Assembly (NCBI GenBank): GCA_022496805.1
Contig: CM040087.1
Span: 11,048,001-11,112,000 of the forward strand
DNA length: 64,000 nt
Origin: Pohlia nutans
Taxonomy: Eukaryota; Streptophyta; Bryopsida; Bryales; Mniaceae
Reading direction: 5' to 3'
The position numbers were made by a program, and so were the translations under genes. A model generated the notes under the pieces. The model searched no databases. It was not told the DNA's origin and saw nothing but the letters and a program-made list of their open reading frames with translations. How positions within the stretch are numbered: the stretch's first letter is position 1; every line of letters begins with the position of its first letter. Below are positions 34,123 to 46,010 of this stretch, one piece after another.

Positions 34123-35560
34123 TGTTCACACCGCACCCAATTCAAATCTGCAAACAAATTCAAACAAATTCGAGTCACATTGAGACCTCTCTGAATGAGT
34201 ACATCTCAACTTTGCCACCCCACTGATTGCCAACATAGGTTCATGTTGTTTCAGTTGGTCATAGGTTCGTGTTTCGATGACACAAAAGCAACACACTATG
34301 GTTAGCAGTGATCTCAGAACCACTTTATGACATTCAGAACATTATGCAACCTCCCACATAAATGGTATTACTTTTGCTACCAAGTGCATACAATACTCAC
34401 GATACCTCCACAATATCCGGCAATACCCTCGATATATTAAGGTGATACCATGATGATATCCGTGAATATCACCTCATGAAGTTGCTACATATTTATATCA
34501 TGATGAGCATTCTTACTACATTTCAATTTTTTTTAATTTTCTTTCTTTGTATGTTTAGCAGCCCCATTTTTTTTGGGGTAGAAATCCAGCTAATTTTAGC
34601 CAGTTTTGAGATCACTGATGGTTAGTGATTCATTGCTATAACAACAATGACTGAATCAGTGGCCACTGATGTAGCACTACGAGATGTATTCAAACAATAT
34701 GTCAGTTAAAACACTTTTTGGGACCTCAGGCAGTCAGATTGAAGAGGTCAAGGAGTAGGTCTTTCAAATCCACTCCTAGCCCTCGTTCAAAGACTGCTCA
34801 TCGCATAGGAGGGTGATACCCGCATTTGAGCTACTACTGTGATATCATCTTCCAAACCCTAAAATCCAGAAAACATGCCACAAGTGTTTGCAAATCCCAA
34901 TCTGCAAAACACTTCGAATTAGGTCTTTCAAATCTACATCGGTATCCACGCCTAGCCCTAATTCAACGCCTGCTAATCTCATAGTAAGAAGCCACCCACA
35001 TTGCCACAACTAGAGCTACTGCTGTATCAGGGCATGATATCATCTCCCAAACCCTAAAATTCCGAAAATCGTTCTCGATCCAGAATGAAGATCCTTTCTA
35101 AGAAAGTGGCTGAAATTACGAAGTCTGGACTCTTCGCAATATATCCGAACAAGACCCACAACGAGTCTGCATGTGTCGGTACAAATTGATTAATTGATCG
35201 ATCGATCAACAGTTCGATTAGTATACCGCGATTGCCACATCGAAGAAGCACAAGCAGCAGCAGAATTAAGAAGAGAAAAACCGAGCATGCACCCCGCGCG
35301 TCTCTTGAGGGCCGTGAAACAAAGTGTACATGAAAATTGGTACCTGCAAATTGTCCAGGCAGTTGTGAAGTGGTCGACTAGGGCGTTGAAATTGATGACA
35401 GGAGCGATCGGCAGCTTCAAGCGCTGCTGATGATCCGGCTGCAGGCAACCCGCGTGACTAGGAGCACTCACTAACTTAACTTCAGGATTCGTGGAGGGAG
35501 AGAGTGGGCAAGGCAGACTCTTGGCAGAGCATTGCCACGTGCTTCTGCCAAGTTCGAGAT
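34123..35560 (-). promoter_or_regulatory. DRT102: Probable 5' leader with intron and promoter region of DRT102
   Basis: On the minus strand a splice-acceptor-like TTGTTTGCAG lies 25 bp before the ATG, whose context is GAACAATGG. A matching donor GCAG/GTACC lies at 35344 inside a less AT-rich block (35,345-35,560) that looks like a transcribed leader. If spliced this way the leader intron is about 1.2 kb and contains the hAT MITE. Inference only. Confidence 0.42.
34306..34617. mobile_element. hAT MITE, copy 2 (312 bp), upstream of DRT102 ATG
   Basis: Same family and orientation as 30835-31135, with ends CAGTGATCTCAGAAC and GTTTTGAGATCACTG. The 8-bp target duplication ATGGTTAG (34298-34305 and 34618-34625) is perfect. 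It lies within the probable 5' leader intron. Confidence 0.88.
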
Positions 35561-35576
35561 ACCAGCCGATATGCAT

Positions 35577-35842
35577 TTCTTGAATGAATGGGGACAAAAG
35601 TGTCCCTATTTTTTTTTCGGTTTAGGGCCTACCTTAAAAAATAATCCCCTCTTCCAATGGTTTTTTATTCCCAATTTTCAAGTAGGTCCTCTCAGAACAA
35701 TTTGAGACCTCAGCCCCAAATTAACAAAAAAATTGCCAAAAAAAGCACTAAAGGTGTCCAAAATAGAAATTCCAAAAAAAAAAAGGTTGATGAATAGTGC
35801 CCACATTCAAGACCATCGGGGATTTAGAGATGGGGAGCCAAT
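35577..35842. mobile_element. Mutator-like MITE, copy 3 (left end damaged)
   Basis: Body matches copies 1 and 2: GGGGACAAAAGTG, CAATGGTTTTTTATTCCC, GGTGTCCAAAATAG. The right end CATTCAAGACCATCGGGGAT is intact, but the left end stops at TTGAATGAATGG without the outer TIR, so no target duplication can be paired. Confidence 0.65.
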
Positions 35843-35967
35843 ACCAGCCTGTCGCTGGCATACGGCATACAACATCATGGCCCTTGAGATTTGATGGCCG
35901 ATCTGACGAATGTGGGCAATCGACTTAGTAGGGGTGGATGGAACTATCTAACTCTCCTAGACGTTAA

Positions 35968-36544
35968 CTCCTAAACGTCCCAGGGTATCCCCAGAATTAA
36001 CAGTTTGAGAAAAATCATTGTAAAGTGCTATTTAGAAGAATATTTTGGAATTGTTATATAAGTAGAAAGTTGTAGATATTGAATTTTAGGTTCCATCCAT
36101 ATGGTTACATTCACCGATGCCATCACTGATATTTTATTATAAAATTTCACAGTTGTTATTTAAAAATTACTTCTAAATTTGATTACAACCAAGATATTGA
36201 TATTTTTGAGTAAAATTTGTTGGAATGGATTTGAAATGAGATACTCTTGAAATGGTGATTTTTTGAAAATTTTGTGTTACTTTAATTTATGACCTCATTT
36301 TAGCAAGCCTACTTTGAACTAAAGTCAATGCAGTTTTGACTTGGTCAACTTCTTGACATACTTCCACATTTGTAATATAAATTTCTTTTACCCTAGTAAC
36401 ACTAAATCCAACCGTTATATAGGACAACAACTTCATAAAGTATTTTCAAAAAATTGAATGAATTTCATCCATGAAGTAATGTGAGTGTAGTGTGAGTTGT
36501 AATCTGTTTGTCGTTCATAAATTGAACGCTAGAACGTTTAGGGG
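35968..36544. mobile_element. piggyBac-like TTAA MITE, family F copy 1 (577 bp)
   Basis: TTAA at 35964-35967 and 36545-36548. Ends CTCCTAAACGTCCCAG and CTAGAACGTTTAGGGG. It matches the inverted copy at 23406-23986. Pieces at about 51130-51240 and about 59090-59330 are related. Confidence 0.75.
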
Positions 36545-36548
36545 TTAA

Positions 36549-36776
36549 TACATGAGGACAAAATTATCTCCCCTATTTTGTGCCACCTAAAAAAATAACC
36601 CCTCCTCCTATGGTTTTATATTCTCAAGTAAATCCCCCTAAACTAACTTCAGACCGTAGGTACAAAATTTGAAATCCAAATTGCCAAAAAATAAACCCTA
36701 GGGTGCCCAAAGTGGGGCCCGAGATGAATATTGACATCAAGAATGGGAGAAGAAGGGGCTAGATTGTGGGAAGCGC
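36549..36776. mobile_element. Mutator-like MITE, copy 4 (diverged)
   Basis: Starts directly after the TTAA of the previous element. AAAATAACCCCTCCTCC, CCCCCTAAACTAAC and TAGGGTGCCCAAAG match the family interior. Terminal repeats are poorly preserved. Confidence 0.55.
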
Positions 36777-37015
36777 TAAGGGTTGGAAACATCCGAGCAA
36801 AATCCAAAGGAGGTCGCTTGTAAGTGTTAGAAAGGCTTTGGGGAGCACAGAGAGTGAAGATTCACGAATATGAAAGCACAATGCATATGTCTAAATTGGT
36901 TTTAGTAGCAAAAATGAAAATATGGCTTTAGAAGTGGCAAGACAAAACAAAGACCTTGTTATGCCCACTCACTAAGAACAAGGGTTTGTTTACCTGCTCC
37001 CGTGGCTCTTTTTAA

Positions 37016-37818
37016 CCCTTTAGTGCCTAGGGTACTGTAGCTCAGAGCCCTGGATTTCAGTAGATTTTTCCACTGTGGTTGAGACTACCAAAAATAGAAT
37101 GAGTTAAATTAGAAAGTAACCGTACAATTCTATTCTCAACTCGAGAGCACATATTTTATCAAAATTTGAGAATCATCCGATGGTGGGATCGGAAGATTAT
37201 AGTATGTATTTGAACTGTATAATGCACGCTCAAAAACGAGATTTTTGGGGGTGTGTGACTTCAAAGTTAAATAGAATTTGAGGTAAATTTTCAAAAATAA
37301 AAGCAAAGAAGTTCAACTATGCCCTATGTCAACACCTCTCCGTTGCAATCTTTCATATCAAAAATAGACTCACACATAATTATTGTGAGATTTATAAGTG
37401 AAAGTGACTTGTCCATGTACGGTTTAGGACAAAATTTTATACGTTGAAAATTGACAGGAGTGGGTACATAAGTCAAGATCGGATTACACACACTAATGGA
37501 AGATGAAGAAGAGAACACAATCCAAAAAAATAAAACAAGATAACAAACTTCCAAACACAAGAAATACTACACAATACATATGTTGTAATTGTAAGTATTT
37601 ACTGTATTTTCAAGTATTTGCAGTATTTTCGCGTTCTGTTGATAGGTATTTTGATAGTTGTACAATTCCAAATTGAAAATTTCTTTTTCTGGAAGGTGCA
37701 TAATGTATGTGGGCAAATCTGAACTTCAAAACTGAAGTTCCAATTCTTCACGGATTCTCTGCTATTTGCATTTCCGACGTTGTAGTGACCATAATGTGGT
37801 CAGCTAGGCACTAAAGGG
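37016..37818. mobile_element. piggyBac-like TTAA MITE, family B copy 2 (803 bp)
   Basis: TTAA at 37012-37015 and 37819-37822. Terminal repeats and length are identical to copy 1 at 4937-5739, and I count under about 25 base differences by eye over 803 bp. Same orientation. Non-coding for a transposase. Confidence 0.82.
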
Positions 37819-37910
37819 TTAACCTGCCCAAAGCTTCCCCTCCTACCCTTAACTTTAAAGAGAAGGTCTGCAATCAAAACTTGCAACCCCTCATTTCTAG
37901 TATACCTTAA

Positions 37911-38400
37911 CCCCTAAAAGCCCGAGGGGTATTGGACAAAACATAGATGTGTTATAATATGTGCCTTCCATATGTTTGATGAAGGTTGGTTCAATAGACA
38001 AAATGTAGAGTATCATCTTTACAAATTATCCGTACGGTCAAACTTCCTAAATAATCTTTAGATCATTTTTTAATGAATTTAAAAGCATTAACCTTCGAAA
38101 ATTTGTATAAATTATAATTTTCAATTTTAGAGTTCAAAATTTAGTACGATTGGTTAAAGTTGGGCTATCTATCGTAAACTTCAAAAAAGCAAGAGAAACG
38201 ATGGAGGAATCATCATTACTTTCCCCAAATAGCAAATTTTGTAACACTAAGACAATGTTGAGGTGATCTACTTTGAAAAATTCTCCCGGGTGGAGTTTAA
38301 CTCGGATTGCCATAATTCAAATTGGGTTGGAAAGTAAACTTGATGTAGTATTTTAAAATATTTTTTATTTTTTCAAAAAAAGATTTTTTTCCACGTAGGA
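37911..38400. mobile_element. TTAA MITE, family E/A, right end missing
   Basis: TTAA at 37907-37910 followed by CCCCTAAAAGCCCGAGGGG. The body resembles family A (7685-8224), including TCTCCCGGGTGGAGTTTAAC near the right. The expected GGGGTTAA end is not found before 38400, where the sequence becomes unrelated. Confidence 0.6.
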
Positions 38401-38784
38401 CAAGAACTCTGACATTGTTCTAAGTCCAAAGCGACGCTTTTGCTAGTAGTGTTGTGAGATGCCACCACATGGATACACTTGTTTGCAATAAAGAGAGGTC
38501 ATCTAATTCTTCTAAAGGTATGTTCTCACTTGGTATTAAGGGCCACTTTACATATGAAGTTTAGATCATTTCAATGAGTAAATCCTCACCTCTCATTGCT
38601 CCAAATCCCAAAATTAGCCCCAACCTCTTTGCATCAAGACTCGAGGCCAAAATTTTGAAACCAATTTTTTAATTAAAAACGACAAAGTCTACCACGGGGC
38701 CAACTTGAAGAATTGGGCGCACCATAAACGGGAAGACCAATTTGTGGCCTTGGATCCATTTGTAAACTTTAGTGTTACAAAAAA

Positions 38785-38821
38785 AAGGGGGGGGGGGGGG
38801 GGGGGGGGGAGGGAGGGGGGG
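38785..38821 (+). repeat. Poly-G tract
   Basis: More than thirty G bases broken only by two A residues, in AT-rich surroundings. It could form G-quadruplexes. Long homopolymers are also where assemblies fail, so its exact length is uncertain. Confidence 0.8.
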
Positions 38822-39650
38822 CTTTTTCTTTGAAAATTCAAAGAAAAATCACATAACATCATAAAATTGTTCATGTTCTAAGCTTACATGGTAAATAAAG
38901 AATTTTAAAAAAAATCAATATTACTAAATTGATCACATTTTAAGCTTATAGGGTAAGCAAAGAATTGAAACACAATCGAATATCGCATAACATCGCAAAA
39001 CTATTCACATTGAAGCTTACAAGGTAAACAAAGAAATAGAACAAAATACAATACTGTAAATCGGTCGACAAAGGCATCTCTGCAAACTCCTAAGTGCAAG
39101 TTGAACAGATTGTGAAACAACAATTAATTAAACACCAAATCTCTTGAAGAAGATCAAAGATCCCAAAGGAAAGCTATAATAGCAAAACATAGTTTATTGC
39201 TAAAAAAGAACATAAACTCCAGCTCCAAGTGTACGAATTGGAAAATTGAGAATTTCTCAAGAGGTAGTATCTCTCACCTCAGCCCATAACAAAAAACAAA
39301 CAAGTAATCAGTTTTGAATTGTACACGAGGTGTCTGCAGCATACCACTATTTGTTATCGTATATTCATAAGAGAAAAAAAATCAAATGTAACCAGTGCAA
39401 ATTGGAAAGCAAAGTCTAATGAGCACTACATGCTAGACATGTTGTCTACTACTCTATGATCTGGGTACCATTGCTTCAAAACTCCCGATTCACGTTGAGC
39501 ACAATTGGAGCACCAACAATTCGTAATTCACAAACATGCATCCAAGAAAAGATACTACTTACGAGCTTAGGATTTGCCTAAGTAATTCTGCACACTAATA
39601 AAACGAATGGATGTAGTTTCAGAATAAAAAAGTTGACATAGGAAATTGCA
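38822..39650. other. AT-rich intergenic stretch, no gene seen
   Basis: Phrases such as AAGCTTACATGGTAAATAAAG recur loosely near 38880, 38940 and 39013, hinting at an old degenerate tandem repeat. No gene recognised. Confidence 0.4.
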
Positions 39651-41540
39651 CCTCAAACCCATGGATCCAGCATTCCATGAAGAACACCAGGGATGAAACG
39701 AGCCGTGTCTTCCACAGTTCTCAAGGAGGAAGTTTGGTCTACTCTGAACTTCAACCACACACCCTCCTATGGAAAATGTTTCATCTTCATCTGGCTAGTG
39801 ATAGAGAAAGAAGGCCCGGCCCAGAAAAGACACTACCTAAGCTCTCTGCAAGGCGAACTTGAGGTAACAAAAATCCAACTAGAGTCTAACACACAATGTA
39901 CTCTTTTGAAAAGATCAAGCAGCAATGTTGGGACCAACTTCACTACAACTTTAATTATCAAGAAGCTAACTTTGTCATCAAGACCATGGGATTCTATTCA
40001 CTAGATAGAACAATGGCGACACCTTCTAGGAGGAGGTTCAATCTGCCACACTCTAGCAATCATGATGATCGACAAACATGATGACGAGTTCCTTAAATTT
40101 TAACAAGGACTCACACAAATGGTCAGATGCCGATTTCTTGAAGGTGCTTGTTAATGCGGATTAGGACGTTCGACTGGAACTCAAATCCCCTCTGTTCATA
40201 TTGGCTCATACCTGGAGCATAGACACTTCTTTCCCGGATAAAGACTACCGTTAGGGGAAAGGTAGGATCTCCAAAGGACCCTTGGTTCGGGCATGTGCAG
40301 AAAAATTTGAGAGTTGCCCGCACGCTTTAAACGTTGGCACCGATGGTGCAACAACGATGCCAACAGTGCAGTTCTGTGGGTCGAGCCAATCGACGCTGCC
40401 AGCACTGCCAACACTACCAGCACTACCAACAGTGCAGTTTCCGACACTATCAGTGGGCAGTGACCTTCACTCATGGTTTTACAAACGAAGGGGTGTTTGG
40501 GCAACTTGTTCACCTAACATAGGCTACCTAAGAGGGCCTTTTGGGGACCCTTATTTCCCCTAATGCTTTCCAAGCCATGTAATTTGGACAACAGTCAGTT
40601 TCTACCTCTCATAGGCCCCGGAGACTTCATCTCTCGACCAAAACCTCCAGGGAAGGAATCAAGCGATTTGGATGGCGTAGTTGGCATCATGACCCCTATC
40701 AACCCAAAATGGAAAGAATAGAAGGGAGACATGATCATTACAAGGGTCAGGTGCTCCCATCTCCATTTGCTAGGACCATCACAAGACTCTAGACCTCCCC
40801 CATAAGCGACCGCCCCAACCTCCTAAGCTTTGCTCCCATTCCATTATGTCAATCCCAGCCTTACTCTCTTTGCCACACAATTGCAAACTTCTACATCTCA
40901 TGTCACATAGACTTATATGTGGATCAACACTGTGCTTCGTATCGCGTCTGGTTAAACCTCAAAACGCATCTTTGCTTTCAAGGATTGACAAGCTGCAGAG
41001 TGGCCAGAAGTTTTCATTCCTTAATTAGGGAAGTTGGGACAAAAAACTTTAGACTTGAAGCTTGAACTGATGAGGGAGATCTAATCATAGATGCCCTTGG
41101 TGGGCTCCAAGGGAGCCTCACAACTCAAAATATACCACTTAGACATCACCAACAAGTTTAAGCACGGAGAAATCCACTCCGAGGTGATGACACTTCTATT
41201 AGCTTTCATTCACTACGACCACTGTTGGTTGTCTAGCGTCCAATTTCTAGGGCCATGAATTATATCCAAATACACCACGCTCATCCTTGGATAGAACATC
41301 TTATTTCAGCCTAAACACAGATCGTCACGTCATGACAGTTGACCAAGTGAATCTAGTTTCGTGGAACGTCCAAGGGATCTCTAGTAAGTCCAAGGGCAAA
41401 AACAAAAGAGGTCGTTTCTGCACCAACATAGCTCGATAAAGAAGTTGTCAGGTATCATCTACTTTGTTGTGTTTGAAGCCTTTTGTCTCTATTTATTTGA
41501 TCAACACAAAAGATCTAGATGCATCGTAGGTTTTTATTCA
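39650..41540 (+). pseudogene. Degraded L1-type LINE fragment
   Basis: Near 41341-41400 a plus-strand frame reads VNLVSWNVQGISSKSKGK, which fits the start of the ORF2 apurinic endonuclease domain of plant L1 elements (SWNxRG motif). The frame is soon broken and no reverse transcriptase follows. The preceding 1.6 kb (39.65-41.3 kb) is less AT-rich with fragments of open frames shifting phase (for example 39693-40081), plausibly a decayed ORF1, though I do not recognise specific ORF1 motifs. A short CCAGCACTACCAACA-type tandem repeat lies near 40390-40440. Confidence 0.5.
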
Positions 41541-41544
41541 TAGA

Positions 41545-43330
41545 AAAAAGTAGAATGCTTCCGTTATTGTCTATATCAAATTTATTCTCTAAACAGGTGT
41601 CAAAGTCAAAGGACGTTTTATCTGCTCTAGAATTGTTTTGATATCATTCCAGAAATTGTTTTCAATCCTGACTAAACTCAGCTGTCAAAGATTGAATTTA
41701 GCTTTTATAGAGATGAATTTTTTACAAGTCAATAGGATAGTGTGAGAAGTCTATGTAACTTACACTTTGAACTTCATAGTAATCTCATTGCTAACCCACC
41801 CTCATACCTATGCTAATGCAAGTGTTGGCATGTGGTGCCCTTGTTCGTACAAATTCAACATATGACAAAGTTTGACTCTCTTAGGCTAGATGAGCAACTC
41901 TGGCAAGTTTATTTGCAAGAGAGCCTCTTAAATTATTGTATTGGGTCAATAGGGATTGTATTTGTCAATACATGGTGTGGTTCCATTTTCTAACATTTGT
42001 GCCATGTAAGTACACATATAAATATATATTTATATATGTGTATATATATATATATGTATATACATATGTATGTATATACGTATATATATAATGTATATAT
42101 GCAGAGATGCATTGACTTGATTCTTGTGTTACATAATTTCGGTTTTGTTTCTACAGCAGTAGAATTTCTTAGTGATGGGTGAGTGAACACATTGTGGCTG
42201 GTGTGTGTTTACAAGATCAATCAAACATGTCCACTTAATTTGCTAGTTTTAGTTTATAGCTATGGTTGATTGCCCTTCTACGTACCACCATCTAAAGCAA
42301 ATTGTTTATTTCAAACAATGATATATTTTGTTAGAAGATTCACTTTAATTCTACATAAGGTTTAACTTGGATTCTTGCATATTTTTCCATAGTTTTATCC
42401 TCAATATTTGAATTTCTACACGGTTAAAAGGGAGAAGTACATCGGGATCCAATATCAACATATGGTTCATCCATGTCCACCCTATGTGGTACTAATTCTC
42501 ACTCATAATAATATCCAAAACCACCGACTACTTCTTCGCAATGCTTGGCATGCCATTGGTTTACTTGAATAGTGAAATTGGTGGTCTTGAGTTTCAAAAG
42601 TGGTGACTCTAAAAAGAGTATATAACTAAGGTTGACGTTCATACATCTCTGCAATTACCGGTGCATTCATTCTTTTAATCTAGCTCCTCATTCATGACAC
42701 TTACAATGTTGACTTGTCTAGTGGCAAGCACACCCTAGCTTGGAGAATCAGATGAAATATGAAGGTGTACAAAAACAACCACCACCCTTGGTCACAATGT
42801 CATCAAGGCTACTGAGACACAAAGAAGTGTACGGGAATCAACCCTATTTCTCAATAACTGACACCAAGAACTATTCCTAAGGTTCAAGTGAAGATCAAGC
42901 AATCGAAGTGCATCTTCAATAGAGTTGCTCTAATCTCATTTTTCTCAACAAGCTAAAATCGATTCTCAAGACCCTGAACCTACTTCTCTGTGAAAAGTTA
43001 TAGTAGTATTGTTCTAGAAATCAGCAACACTTCATGCGATATTAAGGGTAATCAAAAAATATATAAATTCTAATAGAAGGAACTCTCAATAGAACTAATC
43101 CTAATCTGTCATCAAAAACTCAAAACTGTCATAAAAAAATATGAGGCCCAATTTGCGCTTGTGGATCATTTAGAAGTTAACTCAATCAAATCACATATTG
43201 GATTCATAATTTTGTAGGGCAACATGAATTTATTGAACAATAACTTTATATCCTAATTTGTAGAATCAAAACTAAAATAAACCAAACCAAAATCAATCAA
43301 TACTAACTTAAGATCTTACTTCTAGTCTCC
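41545..43330. other. Intergenic stretch with TA-rich microsatellite
   Basis: A TA/TATG microsatellite covers about 42015-42095. No gene recognised. Base composition suggests old repeat DNA, possibly the decayed remainder of the LINE. Confidence 0.4.
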
Positions 43331-43339
43331 CTAAGTTTG

Positions 43340-44340
43340 AGATCACGTTCCAAACCCCAATTCTTGCATTTTTTTTTGGGTGCAGGAGCCCACGGTTGTT
43401 TTTCAGCGGACTTTTCCTGGGATTTTGAATTTGTTTCTATAGACATCGATCCTTTCTCAGCAGACTTGGACCTTTTCTCAGTGGTCTTGTATATTTTTTT
43501 GTTAACCTTGGACTTTTTTTAGCAAACTTAGGTTTCTCTCATTGACCTTTGATCTTTTTCTAAAAACTACACATGCTAGAGGAGAATTAACTGTTCAACG
43601 TTTCCTCTGAGATGAGCCCTTGCCCCGTGTAGGTGACGGTAGTGATTGCTATAAGCTGGGGTATGTTGCCTCTACATTAGAGGCTTTCTTCAACTTTGCT
43701 GCAAAAATAGAAAATAACATAGTTAGAATTTAGTCGCACCTGGGACATTAACCAACAACATCAAAATCTAAGTACCGAGAAGTGAAGGCTTATCAGGCTT
43801 AGAACATGGTGTTGTAACATCAACATCTGGCTTTCTTTTCGAAAAAGTATACCTACCACCATCTTGTTCTTCACGTGACGGTTCGTAGTGCTCACATTCA
43901 AGAGACAAACTTGTTAATGAGTCATCACTACAATTATCCGCAAAAGTCTCTGACGTAGATGTTCATGCGAAAGAGTCTTCAACACAATAAAAAAACGTTT
44001 AAAGTCAAATGATTGAATTTACATTTTATTGAAGTCCAAAAACAAGGAATAACACAGTTAAGAAGTCGTGACCAACCTTTAGAATTTGTTCCTATGGAAG
44101 CACTCGGAACTTGTATAGCATCACATACCACCTCGGTGAACTTGGCATCAATTGGTTCGGCATTGCCTTGCGCATTAGTGTTGTTAAACAGTTAAGTTCC
44201 TTCTTTTCTAAGGCTAAGTGAAAGAGACCTGCCTAAAGGTACTTCCAACAATCGCAGAGATGATTGTTCTTCATTAAACAACGTTCGTGGAGATGGTGGA
44301 GGCATTGCTTGTGGCCCAACTTTGCATGATAGCAAGCCAT
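43340..44340 (-). pseudogene. Coding-like fragments, minus strand, unrecognised
   Basis: Several stretches read open on the minus strand with biased composition: a lysine/serine-rich piece (43355-43500; KSAEKGSMSIETNSKSQ is typical), an acidic/serine piece ending in SKPDKPSLLG (about 43775-43960) directly before a donor-like GTACTTAG, and a proline-led piece beginning PPPSPRTLFN (about 44195-44310). Stops and frame changes separate them, so they are either exons of an unrecognised gene or a pseudogene. They lie downstream of, and on the same strand as, the RING-H2 fragment. Confidence 0.35.
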
Positions 44341-45290
44341 GTAAACTTTAACCAACACCAGTATAGCTAGGATTACTTAAACTAGGATAATTGACACCAA
44401 AAGATCCAAACTTTGTTTCCTTCTCTAGAGAGTAATCAACTGCACATACAAATCATGAAAGTATACTTTTTAATTCATAAACCCATGTTGTATTAAGAGC
44501 ATCATCACTTAGAAACAAGGGCAATGTTTATTGTTGTAGTGAATGTTAATCTCTAAATACTAAATTTAATTTGTGTTGAATTTGCTTTGAGGCAAACCCA
44601 AAAGCAACCTTGACATGCTTTTATTATTTGAAATTAAAAATAAAAGCATGTTGAGTTTGCTTTGTGCTAGACCTCAAAGCAACTTCAACACATAACATTA
44701 GTTCTAATTTACAATCATGTTATTTTAACCAACCACTCCTGCTTGATCCATTGTATTGGTTCAATTAACAAGTAATGATACTATATTAACAACTATATTT
44801 CTTAACAACAAAGTCAATCCTTAAATTAGGTCCTTCACTTGTTAATTAAGGAAGAAGTTGTTGTATAAACCATGCTTATACATTTTTAAACCAAACATTC
44901 CTTACGTAAGCATCACAACTCATTAGAGGAACAATATCGTGGTTGGTAAATAAATAGCACTTGTTGCTTTAAATGGCATGTCTTCTAAATAACAAAGGAT
45001 TTGTTAAAAAAGAAACATGGTGGTTATATAACAATCCATTCATTAGCAAATGATATTATGAATCCTTGATATTAGTGAGTGATTACTTCCAACAGTGATA
45101 ACTACAACAAGCTCGATCTTAAATAAGAGTCATAGAACAAATAAACAACCCTAGACCCTTCACCTCCAAAATACGTTTAACAAGTATACACAGGTTACAA
45201 ACAGGAGGAAAATCTCACCAAAATTTGGGCCGATTGAAGTGACAGCACTTAGTAAGCTCTCTTTCAGCAAGACTTGTTTCTTCTCAATCT

Positions 45291-45813
45291 TCAAGTCCAC
45301 ACATTGAAACTGTATTTTTTAACTGCATGGTCCCACTCCCCAATTTTTCCACCAATCGGATGCATCATAGTACCGCATACAACACAACTCTCTGTGGTTC
45401 TAAACACTTCCATCAAACAGTATGGGTGATACATGTGCTTGCAAGAAGCTATTGCTATATCAAAGCAATGAACCCCTCGCTTACAAAGACCACAAGGACG
45501 GACATGCAGCCATAAATCTTCATGTGATTCTCTAATTGAGGGATGCAATATTGGCTTGGACCAGAATGTGACGCCACCTCCAAAGTTTCTTATGCCCTCC
45601 AATTGCAGAGCAACTGATTTGCACTTGAATTCCAACCGCCCCAATTCTTCTTTTGCCATTTTGCAATTCAAGCATAGACCTAGCAAGTTTCAAATGATGT
45701 TCTTGCTTCTCTTGTGATGAGAAAAATTTCTGAAGCTCTACCTCAACGTGCTCAACAATATTTTGTAACAATGTTTGATCCTCTTTGTCTACTGTGTCCT
45801 TCAACACTTATCT
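45291..45813 (-). pseudogene. RING-H2 finger protein gene, frameshifted
   Basis: The first part (45813 to about 45664) encodes a helical, coiled-coil-like segment (DQTLLQNIVEHVEVELQKFF ...). The second part, in the next frame, continues as MAKEELGRLEFKCKSVALQL and ends in a RING-H2 finger: CGLC, then SCKHMYHPYC, then CVVC, giving the spacing C-x2-C-x13-C-x1-H-x2-H-x2-C-x10-C-x2-C, and stops after FNVWT. The break lies in an A-run (CAAAATGGC), consistent with one extra base. RING-H2 proteins act as ubiquitin ligases; the substrate is unknown. It may be a pseudogene, a sequencing error, or a transposon-associated gene. Splicing does not obviously repair the frame. Confidence 0.6.
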
Positions 45814-45819
45814 AGATGT

Positions 45820-46010
45820 ATGACAATACTCAAACCTAGATAACGTAAGCTGAAAGGGCAGACACAATAGTCAATGTTAACAATAACTTGACATCAATTT
45901 AGAATTATTCTAATGTTTTAATAAATTAACTTACCATGCAACATAAGTATATTGACATAAAATTGGACATAAAATATTCAATGAGCAAATTTGCAATACT
46001 AATAGGATTA
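45820..46010. other. AT-rich spacer
   Basis: No gene or repeat ends recognised. Stops in all frames immediately precede the RING-H2 fragment. Confidence 0.4.

Noticed and set aside
33846..34226. 126-residue proline-rich plus-strand frame
   Set aside because: Antisense shadow of the first DRT102 exon.
5245..37560. A 78-residue open frame conserved in both 803-bp TTAA elements
   Set aside because: The two copies are nearly identical DNA throughout, so conservation of the frame carries no information, and the sequence lacks transposase motifs.
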